Shown here piece by piece: positions 24,293 to 37,420 of a DNA stretch of 64,000 nucleotides. The stretch covers positions 376,705 to 440,704 of the forward strand of contig WBMW01003831.1 in NCBI GenBank assembly GCA_013396635.1, read 5' to 3'. This DNA comes from Penelope pileata. Its lineage: Eukaryota > Chordata > Aves > Galliformes > Cracidae. The position numbers were made by a program, and so were the translations under genes. Each line of letters opens with the position of its first letter. The first letter of the stretch is position 1. Below the pieces are notes generated by a model. The model saw only the letters and a list, made by a program, of their open reading frames with translations. It ran no database searches and was not told the origin of the DNA.

Positions 24293-27156
24293 GGGACTGT
24301 GTTATTAGTAGGCAAAAGATGCCAACAGGAAGTAGCATTGTTAAAGGCACGAGGACAAACAATGGTTTTGTTCCCACGTTTGTAAATGATTCTTCTGCTA
24401 TTGAAAGGTGTTGGCCTTTCAGTCTAGGAGACTGAAATCCTCTTTCTTCACCCAAAAGAGCCTTCATGGGCTGTGCATACTTTCTCACACTCCCTCACCC
24501 GCGTTCCTCACTATTAGCTTATAGATGTTAGACAGTAGTCCATTCTCCATAGCTCTTTTATGGCTTGGCTTCTGCTTCCACTGCCAAGAAGGGTGCCATT
24601 TAGACTCAATTGTTGCGGCAGCTTTTACGATCTAGACATGGTGTCTAGGATCGGAGACTTCCTAGCAATTCTGCATATGCTGCTGCGCTGCCATCAGAAG
24701 AGAACAGCTCCCGGCTGCCAACCATGCGGGCAGAATTCAAAGCAGTGACCTACAGATGAAAGGCACCCCATCCCAGAACAGGCCAGCTGAGCCATCCAGC
24801 CCCCAAATGCCAGGTCCTCGCTGAATGAAACTGTATTGTGATGCGGTGTTCTGAAGGGGAGAAGAAAAAGGCCATTTTAAAATATCTGTGGACAATGGCT
24901 GTCTAGAGCTGGGGCTGCAGACATCCAGCCCTTGCTTACATAATATTTCTATCATGCACCATCCTCCCATCCAACTCCCCACCCCATGCCAAGGTGCTGG
25001 AGGGAGGTCCTGTTCTTACTTATGCAGCATGAATATAAAATCAGAGAGGGTGGCAGAAACTTTCCACGGAAAGGTATGGTGCCTTTGGCATGCTGAGGAA
25101 AATAGCAGAGCAAGAACAGCCTGTGAGTTAGGGGGAAGAGAAGGATTAGAGAAATTGGAATAACTATTTCCAAGCATTTCCTCAAAAAGAAGGATGACTG
25201 CAGCCCTTTAAACCCAAGACTCACACAGCAAAAAAAATGCCTCAGCAGAGCAAAGCAACCTTTTTCCCCATTTGTTGTATTGCTCACTTTGACAAGCAGA
25301 ATCAATTTTTTGCACCATTGTCCTCAGCTCCTGCCACACATATGACCCCTGCCCTCCCTCCCAGCCAAACCGAGGCCAGCGGAGGAAGGTGATTTTGCCA
25401 CCTGGAGTCAATTTATGCCGGCCTGAGACGTGCCGTGCCACCGTGCTGGGGTGGCACCTTTTCAGATGTCAGGATGATAGGAGAAAGAACAATGAAGCAG
25501 CAGAGTATGTGTGGCGGGTGGCCGAGTCGTCCTATCACCATGTATTTGTGTAGTTTCTTTTAGTGCCATCCAATCTTTCCTTCTGTCCCTAAATGGCCTG
25601 TGTTGAAAATGTCCCTGCTTACAGTTGCTCAACTGGAATGAGGACAAGTTGTTTGCAGTGGCCCCCTTCCAAATGCTTGTGCTGTAACTTTTGTCTTGAC
25701 TAGTCTCTGGAGATATCTCTAGAGTGAGTTTCCTACGACTCGTTTGCACTACCACAAAGTCATGTCGGGTTTTCTTCCTCTACTCTTTCAACTTTGTAGC
25801 AGGAATCTTCTTTAAAACACATGACAGAGGAAGTCAGAGTGGGCAGCGCCTCAATGCCGTTATGTCACAAGTTCTCCAGTGAATTATAAGTGAGGGGGAT
25901 GGGTCTCGAGGGTGCATGAGGTTACAAAGTGGTGCTAGCAGGCAAAGGGATACACAAGCAGAAAAAGCACGGCCACACTAAGCAGCCTTGAGTTATTAAG
26001 TGCCAGTGTTGTTACGAGTGCATTGCCCTCTCTGGTAATACATCATCCCCTTTTGTGGGTAGACAAATCCCTTTGACTCTCCAGGTTGCATTGATTCAGC
26101 GCTGAAGGGGTGGTGAAGGTACTCTTCCCCTTCACATTCACATGGGAATTAGTCCAGGATGAGAAGTCGGCAAAAAAAAAATACGTTAACAGAGGCTGAA
26201 GAACTAAGCCAAGAAAGGAAGGGTTTATAGTTCCAAAAACCATTGGATGAAGTTCTGCACGTAGACTCATTAATAGACATTGCAGAAGAAAAGGTTCATT
26301 TCCCTCCCTCTCAGATGCATGACCTACTAGACATATGTATCTCAATAACATTTGCCTAGGATAACTAAATTCAAAGACCATTGTTCCCGTATTTTTAATG
26401 TATGTTAAATATTAGTTACTCATCAAAAGTACAGTCTGATTTTAGAGAAAAAACACAGATTTAATGCAATTATATGGTCTCCTTTCACTCCACAAAAGCA
26501 GAAAACAAGGTCCCAGTAAAGTAATCCCCCTTTTTCTTTCTGTGCTGTGCAGAAGATGATCAGAACAGGCCTGGAGATGAGATGGCTGTGGTTCCTCACA
26601 GAGCCCATAGTCATACAAGAGCCTTGATGGGGACAAAAACAGGTGCCCATGTGTCCCTTCCAGCCCATGGTTGGCAGTAACCATCCAGCACAAAGACCCA
26701 CTGCAGGTCTCCCAGTGTGAATTTTCCTGGCTTAGCCTTCTCAGGGCTCCTAGGACGCAGGGAGGCCTCCCACAGCGCCTTCTCAAAGCACCAAAGTGCC
26801 TTTTGCTTTGTGTAAAGTCAAATGGGAGTAGGGAAAAAAAAAAAAAATCAAAGGGGTTTAGTGAAGACTTCTCATAGTTATGCTCATGGTATTTAGTTTT
26901 ATAGGTTGTGCACCACATCACAATTGCATCCCTCACCCTGTGACTGTTGTCTGTTTTCTTGGTTCAGCAAAGAGAAGTAATCTCCACAGCAAACATATCC
27001 TTGTATTTCGGAGCTGATGTTACTGGATGGAAGTGGACAACGCATGGCCAAACTGGGCATTCTAGACATTAGGGACTGCTCAGCGTTTTCAGGCTTAGCA
27101 AATAGAAAGATTTTGTCTGACTTCGCCATTATTCTGGGGAAATAAAGTTTTTGCTA

Positions 27157-27216
27157 CTTTCTTTTTATTTATCTTATTTTACTTTATTATTTTATTTTAA
27201 TATAATTGAATTTTTA
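27157..27216. repeat. AT-rich low-complexity tract (TTTTA-type)
   Basis: About 60 bases almost without G or C, made of imperfect TTTTA/TTTAT units. Confidence 0.7.
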
Positions 27217-27631
27217 ACCCAAGCATGGTCATACCATGCCACTGCCTTCCAGTTAGTCAGCTGAATGATTGCTTCCATTGCATTTGGGATCTCAAAAAAC
27301 ACTGAGACTACTTTGTTTTTCATTAGCACTAGAGGGGAAAAATAAACAGGCTGGGCTCATGGTTCATAATTGCATATGTAATTACCACTTTAAGACCACT
27401 ATTAGCAATACAAATTAGCTTACTGCCCTTTTTATCATCCCTGCAGTGCCTCACGGAGTGCATGTAAGCTGTCTCATCAGGCAGCCAGATTCTAATCTCA
27501 GATGTGCAGGAAACAGCCCAATGTACCTCTAAAAACGGTCTGCTCTGTTTGTAAACACAGTGACCAGTACTTGGAGCCGTCCTTTGGCATTTGCCATTCA
27601 GCTGGAAGCAGAATGTGCCCAGGCCAATATT

Positions 27632-27712
27632 TGGGCCAAATCCTGCTGGTAAGAGTTGTATACTAGAGTAACTTTTTGCAGTTACTCTTAGTTTGCTTTC
27701 AGTATACCAAAG
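27632..27712 (+). repeat. Ancient dispersed repeat, 'gaagtcaatgg' family
   Basis: The run 'gggccaaatcctgctggtaa' at about 27633-27652 followed by 'actagagtaact' and 'gcagttactctta' parallels the 'aggccaaatcctgc...cagagtaactccactgaagt' arrangement of the other copies in this window. The central 'gaagtcaatgg' block is missing or mutated. Confidence 0.3.
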
Positions 27713-28170
27713 AGCCAGTGGGAAGAGGTCTGCTGACATGAGGACGGCAGAGCTTGCACTCAGCATAATCACTTTCTTCCATACAAGTAGTAGGGATGAT
27801 GAGGAGCATATTGTCAATAAAACACAGAGGTTATTTACAATACAACTTCTAAAAGCTGCCATAAAGCAGTGAATAGCAATGAATAATTCCAAAGCCATTC
27901 TACTTGGTTTTGGTTTCTACTTTATTTTCCCAGAGCTCGTATTTTCAAAGGGACAAAACAGAGACACCCAGAGGAAAGGAAGTCTGATTCTAAGAAGCTG
28001 TAAAAAGAAATGCATGGCCACAGATCAGGGAATAATTTTATGTCTCATATGTTTTCTGACCCTATGAAGAGAACAGCTTTAAAATGTTGCTCTCCCCTTG
28101 AAAGCAGACTCAATAGTTTACAAAATAAGAATGGGGAGAGTCCTGAAAAAGTAGATCCATAACAAACTCT

Positions 28171-28690
28171 TGGTCACTAAGGCCAGAAGGACCACTTGCC
28201 CACCCCTATGCCTGTGGCAGGATTGATTTAATTATTCTATAACTGTTCCTGTAGATGGGCGTCTGGCCTTGAATAACTCCAACGACAGCGATTGTCCAAC
28301 GGTTCTTGGCAGCTTGTCCAACTGCCGAACAGTTCTTCTACAGTTTTGCCTAATATTTAACCTAAAACTTCCCTTCTGCTTCAGCCAATTATTATTTGTC
28401 TCATCCTTGTTGACTAATGAGAATAATTGATCCTTGTCCTTTTTATAACATTCCTTTATGTCTCATGTTATTATGTTCCCCACACTCTTCTTGCCTTTAG
28501 GCTGAAGGTGCCAAGTTATCTTAACCTTTCCTCTTAGATCTGAATGCCAAACTTCTTACTATCTTTCTTACACTTTAAACGTTTGTCCACGTTTTTTCAT
28601 ACAGAATTGAATGCTGTTACTCCAGTTATGCTTTAACCAGTGCCAAGCAGAGCGCAATAATTACTTCAGTAACCTTACTGACCCCATCTA
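28171..28690 (-). mobile_element. Ancient CR1 / L3-like LINE 3' end
   Basis: The + strand shows, in order, 'aaggccagaaggaccacttg' (28180-28199), 'gaataactccaacgacagcg' (28272-28291), 'cagcttgtccaactgccgaa' (28310-28329), 'tgcctaatatttaacctaaa' (28347-28366) and 'accagtgccaagcagagc' near 28636. These are the conserved landmarks of the reverse complement of an old CR1-type 3' region in sauropsids. The copy is about 520 bases, heavily diverged and without coding capacity. Divergence looks greater than in the copy at 51593-52017, which fits an older insertion. Confidence 0.65.
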
Positions 28691-30905
28691 ATAACAAAGG
28701 CAAAATGCAGCATGTAATTAAAATCTAGAAAAATAACTATTTTTAAAAGCTAATTGCCTTAACAATCAGAACATTCTACAGCTCAGAGCACACACACTAA
28801 AGAATTTAAAGGTTATTGTTCATTCAAAACATCTTTTTCAATTATATTCCGTATATTGTATTCTAGGCTATGTGCAGTTTTACTCCTATTAGGAACGGTC
28901 TGTACTGCGTCTCTCACACTCCCTCCTCCTCTTTATTTCCTGCAGATTTAACTCCTAACGTTTCAAGGGGGCCCAGTCTACACTAGGGATATTTGCTGAG
29001 AATTTCCCTCTGTTGTGAGCACCTTTCCAGCTCCAGCAATATGGCACAGCACAGAACTCCCACTCATGCTTTGAATCCTTTAGGCTATTGCTACATCTTC
29101 CAGTCTTAACCAATGTCAGTGAAGCAGAGCCAATGGCGAGGCATTTTTAGAAAGTTTCCTTTACACAGACAGAGTTTAGTCTCCTTTGCCAAGTCCATGA
29201 TGCCCTACCTTGAACAATCCCCTTCTTCTGCTCCCTGGCTGGTCTCTTAAAGGTCCCCTGTCCTGCAGTGAGCTGCACACTCTCTTCACATCTATTGACA
29301 CTGTATGTGCCCATAGTGCTATGTAACTGCACGTACAACTGCCTTTCCATTCTTATCTTTTCAGGAATAGAAATTCTTGTCACATCCTGGCACAAATCAT
29401 GCAACATTACTATCATTCTGCTGACAACAGCTATTCTTGGAAATATACAAATTTCTGGAATCCCCAAAACCAAACAGATTTGGCTTCACCAACAGGAATG
29501 GCAAACTCAGGCTGCAAACCCACTTGACTAAGCAGAGGCGTTTAATTAAATCATTTTTCTATTACACTGATAAGCAATCAGATATGACTGTTGTTAGTAG
29601 ATGTAATAGTTTCTATTCATGTTGCCCCACAGCACCTTAATCAAATTACAATTGTTCTGTTGGAAAACACATCTGTGAGCACCTTCAAGCAGAAAACACC
29701 AAAAAATATTCCTAGCAAAACAAAAATCAATTAGTGCAATAATGCTTAATCCAGCTACAAAGCATTATTTCAGGTTTGACATACAGAATACCTAACAGAG
29801 ATGCGCTGAAAAATATTGACCAGGAAAGGAGTGGAGGCTGCAGTACTGATTACCTTCTAGTACAATCAAAATGCACTGCTGCAGGAGTGATACAGACATC
29901 CTACCTTGATCCAACAAATGACTGAAGATCTGTTGAGAAGTCTTTCAGCACTGTTTTCCTATGGCTCTACTTTGTTTTAAATTTCTAAAGAATGAAGTAA
30001 ACTCCTGTTCTCATTTACATGCATTTGAGCCTCTTGTATTCTGTAAAGGTTGCATATTTACAAATGAGATCAGAATTTGGCTTCTTACAGTAACACATTG
30101 TAACGTGCCAGAAATTGCTCCATAACAACAGAAGAGCAAAGTACCTTGCCATATAGGTCTCATCCCTTAACTAATACATACCATACGAGGCAAAATAATC
30201 ACTGCTTTTTACAGAAAGATCTTGTTCAGGTTCGTGTGTGTAAGACCTCCTCATACAACTAAGTAAAGTAACACATTTGCACATCCTCCACCCAGAGCAG
30301 AGGTGGCTCTGGAGGACTGAACGAAGTCAAACACCTGCAAATATATAGCGCACAACCAGACGCTGGTTGGAGCCCAGGCTAACACAAACTTACAAGAGAC
30401 AGTGTGATTGCATGGTTCTTTGGCAGTTAGGTATACTCTTTCTTCTTTACTTATTACAATGCTCTAGATAGTGATGAAATTTCATAGCTCTGTATTTCTT
30501 TTTTTCCCCCGTTACCTTGAAAGAAGATTTGCACACATTTTTATAACTAAATTAAAAATCTGCCAACTGGCTTTTTGAACAATTCTCAGTGCTTTCAGAA
30601 GAGTTGTTCATGGCTTCTTACATACGAGAACTTCCCTGGAGCCACTTGAGGAACCGATCCCCTGTCCCATGAAAGTAAAGCCTTACCCTCTCTGTCCAGA
30701 AGCAGAAAGGCACTTATGATTAAAATATGCTAGGGTAGAAAATCTCCTTTGTAATACACTAGAGAATTCTGCAATAAGACTCAATTTAAAGCCTATTTAG
30801 GCCAGTTAGAGGCTTGCCATTAACAAAGTGAGTTTTGGGACAGGTCCTTAAAATATAGGTCTTAAGGATAGGAAAGCCGCCATGCACACCATAGTTCTTA
30901 GGGAA

Positions 30906-30960
30906 ATCACCGAGGTCAGCAGAGGTTTATTGACTTCAGCAGATCACCGAGGTCAGCAGA
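30906..30960. repeat. 18-base direct repeat, spacing 37
   Basis: The string 'atcaccgaggtcagcaga' occurs exactly at 30906-30923 and 30943-30960. A related 'ccgaggtc' pair occurs at 43273-43280 and 43299-43306. The significance is unclear; a small local duplication is the simplest explanation. Confidence 0.8.
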
Positions 30961-32650
30961 TGCTCAGAGGGACAAGAAATTTGTGCTGATCCAAAGCTAT
31001 CAGAGAAATGAGTAAGATGGTGGGGAGACTCTGAAAGAGTGTGTCCTGCCCACTCGTCAGTCACCTGCTGGCTGCAGTGCCGCAGCGGCTGGAAAAGCCA
31101 AGCAGGCATCCCGGCTCAGCTGCGCCGCGCTTTACAAGAGACTAAAGAGGTCAGCACTCCCACATCCTCTAGAAATGGTTACATGATGTGCTTTCTATTT
31201 TTAAAATAAATTTAAGATTCCATCCCCTAATTCACACAAAAGCTAACAAAAATATGGTGTTTTTTTAATGATGTACAAATCGGTATTATAAAATAAATTA
31301 AGTAAATATTGCCCTTGGCAAGGAAATATAAAATATCTCATTCTCTTAACATGCAAGTTTTATGTTTACAAAGCGCAAAGTGTCCCACATTTCCATAATG
31401 TGTTAGTAGCAAGAAACATTTTTAGCTCCAATGCCTTAAACAAAGCTGGAGTTACTGTCTGCAGCACCCTTAAGCTATGTCATAGTCTTCACAAGACTGA
31501 AACAAAACATACAGAGCAGCGAGCAGTAACCACATTAAGGTTTAATGCTTAGAAACACAGAAGGTTTAACACTTGGCAAGCCAAAATTCCCCTACGACCT
31601 GAAGACATGCAGATCGTGACCTGAGAATTAAGTGCTGTGTTAAGCAGTCAAGCTGTCTCCCTAAGGAAGAGACGAAAATAGCAAAAGACAAGCTGAGCCA
31701 TCGGGGTGGCATATGTCAGGTGCTGCAGGCCCACTTCAGAGCCGAGCCGTGGCCACGCAGGGCCAACCCTGACCTGGCACAGGCAGGGCTTCCTGAGCTG
31801 GAGGATTGCAGGGGCACTCAACACCCGTTGTCCCTGCTGCCCCCCAGGGGAACAGGAGGTTTCAAGTTACAGTGCTGCCTGGACACCAGAAGAGAAAATT
31901 TCACTTTTCTCCATCTAGAATTGGAAAGATTCTAGTATTAGAGGGAGAGAGAAAGTTAAATGACTTTACTCCATGTATTCCCTCTCACCCTCCCTGCTTT
32001 CCTCCGAGGGCTCCTCCTTTGCAGGTGCCACAGCCCTGGAAAAGCCTGGTGATAGAGGGGAAAGAGAGGGAGAAGAAGAATTTAAAACGTGAAGCAAAGT
32101 TTTTAACTAAATGTTGAAAGATAGGTCTTTGTTTAAAGCAAGGTCTGCAAGGCAGAGGAGAAGCTGGTTTACGAAAGAGGAAGGTCAGCAGCAAGACAGC
32201 GCCAAACATCAGAGATGAAGGGGAGGCATGCAGGGAGAAGAGGGGAGTGTGAAACAGCTGCCTGGGGGAGCTTAAAAGGGATGCTCAGCATGCTCAAAAC
32301 ACTCTAATTTTGCCACGGCAGATCTGCTTGTGCCAAATTCCCACACATAAAAATCTCAAGGACATGAGATTAGCCGGGGTATCATTGTTTTACTTCTCTT
32401 GCTTTCTTCACTGCAAGCTACATTTAGCTTGTAAATAGATTTTCTTTTTTCAAGTGCATGCTTTATTCATTAAAAGATATTTTTAATAGTTGATCAATAA
32501 TGAAGTTTCCCTGTGAAGTTACTATATGGTTTCTGCTGGCTTAAAATTGGACATTTCTCCATTTATTGGTAAATTGCCAAATGCTGCTACAAGGAACACT
32601 CAACTTTATTGAACTTTTATTCAGGGTCCCAAGGCACTCATCACAGAGAG

Positions 32651-32673
32651 GTGTGTGTATACATATATATATG
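32651..32673. repeat. GT / AT dinucleotide tract
   Basis: A short GTGTGTGT run passes into ATACATATATATATG. A minor microsatellite. Confidence 0.7.
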
Positions 32674-32927
32674 TTAAATTAGGCAACAGAAGAATCCCAT
32701 GTTGCATAAGACCTGCTTAAAAAGCAGAATTTCCAAACTGGATGGAATTCTGATTTATTTCAACTTTCATTTCCGTCCTAAAACAGGCCAAGAAATCAAA
32801 ATATCAATGAAATAAATTGGGGGAACTCAAAGTTCAGAATAATTTAGGTTTGGAAATGTATATAGACCAAATGCTGATGCTTCCAATTGCAACTATAATG
32901 GTCCCTAGTTGAAAAGTCCTGGAATAT

Positions 32928-33012
32928 GATCCTCATCTCACATGGATAGAAATCAAGAATAATTGTGCTAGAAGTCCATGAAGTTACACTGCTGTAAGCC
33001 TTCACATGGGTA
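32928..33012 (+). repeat. Ancient dispersed repeat, 'gaagtcaatgg' family
   Basis: The run 'gatcctcatctcacatggat' at about 32928-32947 followed by 'agaagtccatgaagttacac' and 'tgctgtaagcc' parallels the family arrangement 'gatcctcagctggtgtaaat...gaagtcaatggagttacac'. Diverged, no coding content. Confidence 0.4.
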
Positions 33013-36000
33013 ATAAAAATATCCAGAATTACAAGTATTATATATAAAGCCAAGTGCTTTGGAAAGTGCTACACTTTAAAGCTTCAGGGCACAAAGCAGC
33101 TAGGAATTAGGAGGAAAGTTTCATGGCCCATCCCCTATGCTACAATGCTGGAGGCCAGGCAGCCTCACCGGGGCTGTGGGGAGCATGGCTGTTGGCCACT
33201 CAGGATAAACACAGGAGCAGCTATGGTCTCTTTTATTTAGCAAAAACTGGAATCCTGGCCCAGATGGCATATGGGACAGCGGACACAGCTCAGGGGCAGG
33301 GTCCACACTGTCTGCTGGGCTCTCCAGGTAGCTCTAGACCCAGGCAAAAGGCTGCAGCTCTCTGTGCTCGCAGAGAGGTAGTGGGAAACGCTGGCTGTCA
33401 GAGGCAGCCAGGCAGGCTCTGGCAACACAGCCCCAAGGAAAGCAGAGACGAACTGCCTGTGCAGCGTGCAGAATGCAGAGGGCTTGGACCTGTGAGCAGA
33501 GAACTCTCGGGATGCTTGACTCCCCTTCAGGGTCCTTCCTCAAGGGGAAGGAATTTAGATATTTTCATTGTCAGTGATATGAAGTGCCGCCAAAGAAACA
33601 TGCCATTCTGCTATCAGCTGCTCCTTTTACTGAAGACAACTCAAAAACCTCCTCCTGTTTGTTTTTTTCTGTTTGTTTTTTAAACAAGATTCTTTCAAAA
33701 GGCCATAGCCTTCAGGCCACAGGCTAATCTTTAACTGCCCACTTAATTTTTCCGGGCCATCTGGCACCAATCATTGTTGGAAGCGGTTGCTTTGTTGAAA
33801 AAAGCATGGACATTCCCCTGTGGAGCTGTTTCCTCAGAGGACTCAGGGATTGCTGGAGCTCTGGTTAAGGCAAGCAGCAATCTGCATCACCAGAGAACCA
33901 ATGACAGCAAAATCTCATTTTTTAATCTCATTTTTAAAAAAGTTGAGATTGCCATCTGATCATTTGAAATATGCTAAATATTAGACCAGAAAATAAAAGG
34001 AAAGGCTTGGGGAAATGAAATTTGAGATTTTTTTAAAACAGATTTAAAAAATGAAAACCCGATCATGAAAGAATAAATATTGCATTTTCCAGAGAAACTA
34101 AAATACCAGTCCAAGAAAGAATGCAGAAGTCAGCAAACCAATAATTTTCTAGATAACTTCAGAACGGAGTTGAAAAAAGGAACCAAACATCCTGAAGAAA
34201 GTGGTTTTGAAGTGATCTGCCCCTAACTAGTCCGTATCAGTCACTACCTGAAAGAGAGAATACCAAGGAAGGATCAGTCAAGATTTCCATGGAATGGCCA
34301 GCATTGTTCCTTCCTGCTTCATTCGCTTCAGCCAGCTTCCTGAGCCATCTCCTCTACCCCACACAGCAATTTCTGTAAAGTCAAGCGCACCAATGCAACA
34401 AAAATCAAACTTTGAAATCTCCCATAAAATATGGCCAGCTTTTCCCACAGAATTCTACCAAAACTTTCTAAATCTTAGTCTAGTGTCTCAGCTACAATAT
34501 TGTATCTCCTGCCTAGAATAGGAAATAGTATCCATTTTAGGAATTATTGAGAAAGTTGGAAAATCCAGAATGAATGAAATAACTTGTAATCGGGACCAAA
34601 AAAAAAAAATGTCCAACTTCACAAACCAGCTGGATGGAGCCAAAATTCAAGGCAACAACATTTACTGAAGAAAAGGAAAGTCTGATCTAATCTCACCCAA
34701 AACCTAACCGCAGTGTCTGGACTCCACAGGGTCAGGTTATTTTCCCATAGTATCAACATTGCATCTGGAACTGGAAAGAATCACGACTGTCAAAGAAGAC
34801 ACTAATTTCATTCCATTTCCAATATAACTTTCACATCAAAGTGATAGTTACACTTTAATAAAACCTTTTGATCTTTTCGAAGCTTAACTGAATGGAATCA
34901 TCACATCTTCATAGTTGTGCACAAACGGGAACCTAAATTCCGAATGCTCATTGCTGGAGAGTTTGCTTGCTATTTTTATTCCAGTTATTATCTGATTTCA
35001 AAATAAAGTCGAATTTACTATGTTGAAACCAAAAAAAAATATTGTTTAAAGGTATGACAAGATAATACATGTAAAATATGAACTTAACAGAATACATACA
35101 ACAGTCCTTACAGTAACCTGATGTGTTCTAGAAGTGGACTCGACACAATACAGCAACCACAACCATCCTGGTAGATACATTATGCAGATCCATTTCAGAG
35201 GTAAGTTTCAAAAAATAAAAACATATGACCAAAAGAAAAAAAAAGGGAAGGGAAAAAATGAGGTGCGCATGGAACAAATGGAGATAGCATTGAAGAATGA
35301 ACGCAACATATATCAGCTAATAGTTTAGTAAAGAACACAATTAATCTTGCAGGTTTACATACTGAAGTCTCTAAGCCAGCAGTTCTTGATCTGTGATGTG
35401 CAAACCACCACCAGCTAACAAATCTTTGGTTGTTGCCCGCTGTCAGCTGGCTGGCTATCATCTTTCTTGTCCCAGATGTTACATCACACCAAAGATGTAT
35501 TTAATGGATATCAGACTAAACAAAGCAATTGCTACCATTGCTACAGAGATATTTACAGAACTGCACATGGAAAATGAATCAGATCAAAGGACTGAAAGTA
35601 AAAACTTGTTTTACCTCTCCATCTATACAGAGATACAGAGAAGTCCATATAAAAAAAATAAATTAATTAAAAAGTCTCTCTTGTCTGTTCAAAAATTCAC
35701 ATTTGCAAAATTTGCACCGGCAAGCTTAAACAGTCAACTGGAGACCAAACCACAGCTGATATATCAGTCAACACAACATTTAGAAAGAGTTCACAAAGGA
35801 AAAAAGTAGTTTTGACTCCTGGCTTAAAGAAATTCCTGGCAAAGGTAAAAATTATGCTCAACCTCCAAATAACCAAACATCCATCCACTGCATATGGAAA
35901 TTATTCTGCCACCATTTTACCACTCCAGCAGAGGTGGTGCATGGCCCCTTCGAAGCCTTGGCTCTTTTCAAAGGCTATTATTTTAAACATTTCAGTACTG

Positions 36001-37420
36001 GGAACTGCATGGAGCTGGCAATTATGGAATTAGAGTGCAGTGTGGGGAATGCCACTTTGAAATCATTTAGCTCAGTTTATTTCCTTTTCAAGCGCAATAG
36101 AAAGCAGATGGAGCAGGGAGGGCCAACATGCCACAGAACTCCTCAGGCCTTGGCCAGTGCTCTCCTCCTCAAAACTAATAGAGAGATCACCAAATCCTCA
36201 TAGTTATTATCCATTAGAGGAAGTATATGCTAGAATTCAGTCAGGGTCCTGGTCTTTGGAGCAAGATGCCTCACTCCTAGGTTTGTGTTACACACTGAAT
36301 GTGAGACCTAAATTGCCAACAAGGTCAACAGGGATACAAAACTCATGCTGTAAGAGCAGCGCAGGGAAGCTGAAGAGAGGTCAGAGAAGCACAGCTGGAA
36401 GATTAAGTGCTTTGGGAAAGAGACCCTTGATAGCGAGAAAGGCCTCCAAACACTTGTCCACTATGAAGGAAAAGCTGTTACCAAAAGAAAGCTTTGCCAT
36501 ATGCAGCAAGAAGTTGTAAGTTTGATTTGCAACAAAGATGCACTGAGGTCAAATATGAGGGGAAAAAAAAAATTAAGTGCAAGGGAAGTGAGGCATTGCA
36601 GCCTCTGTTTGTAGTTGATTCTTCATCACTGGAGGTGTCTAGGAGGAGTTACAGGAATTTCTCCCAGGGATAATCCAGCAAAGTGTGATCTTGCCTTAGA
36701 GTGAGGGGACGACTTCCAGGGATCCTCTCCAGCACATCTCTTGAATAATTTAACAGAGCCTGTTACAGCTTGTACTTCATGTTTCTGATACAGAGATAGA
36801 GGGATTCCCAAAGGAAAGTAATGTAGTACAACAGAAACAGATCCAAGTGCTGGAAGTGCAATAATGTCTCACAGTGACATGGGGACTTAGGAGGTCCTAA
36901 TCCATTCCCTGTTGACATATCAGGAGAATTATTCTGCTGTCATTGTCTCCCTCCGTATTGTCACAGCATTCAAGACATGTAATGCAAAGGCCTCATGTCC
37001 CACTGCCCAGGACTACTTGAACCAAACAGCAATTGGAGTGACCCCAGCCCCACGCTGGGGCTACTCATGCACAGCTCCAATTTGAGCCACACATTGTGCT
37101 CAGCCCTTGTTTGCCCCACAGCACTAAAAAGCACATTATAAGCAGGCCATGCTTTCAGCTTTCTGGCAGCCATTGTCCAACGGGCAGACAGAAGCATTCT
37201 GATCACCACTGCTCCCACTGCTTTCACCACTGCTGAACCTGTTCCTCATACTCACTCTTACAACCCTTGCTACTCCCTCACGTATGTCAACAAAGGATTG
37301 CTGTCCAAGGTTGATGACACTGGTATGAGATGCAATGTGATCTGGTCTCCATGCTGCTCCCCTTCATGCTGCTGAGGAGATGTTGGATTTAGAGAGCATG
37401 TGCCCCTGGAAAATTACATA

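Larger units (their letters stand above)
19641..28170. other. Gene-poor stretch without recognisable coding sequence
   Basis: Only short frames with no recognisable product are present. The two longest minus-strand frames (26442-26936, 164 codons; 27329-27898, 189 codons) have unremarkable translations, no domain and no homologue I know. The second overlaps an ancient repeat at 27632-27712, so I treat both as chance. A short MIR-like 3' end lies at 24215-24292 and an AT-only tract at 27157-27216. Confidence 0.55.
28691..37420. other. Gene-poor stretch without recognisable coding sequence
   Basis: AT-rich DNA with occasional GC-richer patches (about 31700-31860 and 33120-33540). The frames in those patches, including 186 codons at 33123-33683 +, give low-information translations with no recognised domain. 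It also holds an 18-base direct repeat (30906-30960), a GT/AT dinucleotide tract (32651-32673), an ancient repeat copy (32928-33012) and several A-rich runs near 34600, 35030 and 35240. No RNA gene recognised. Confidence 0.55.

Noticed and set aside
26442..27898. Minus-strand frames of 164 and 189 codons
   Set aside because: No recognised domain or motif, and one overlaps an ancient repeat. Lengths are plausible by chance in 64 kb.
33123..33683. Plus-strand frame of 186 codons
   Set aside because: It lies in a GC-richer patch with a competing minus-strand frame. The translation shows no domain and ends in a Phe-rich low-complexity tail.
35370..35470. Possible second hAT-like terminus ('gccagcagttcttgatctgt')
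   Set aside because: Only one weak block resembles the hAT end and no second end is visible, so I left it out of the features.
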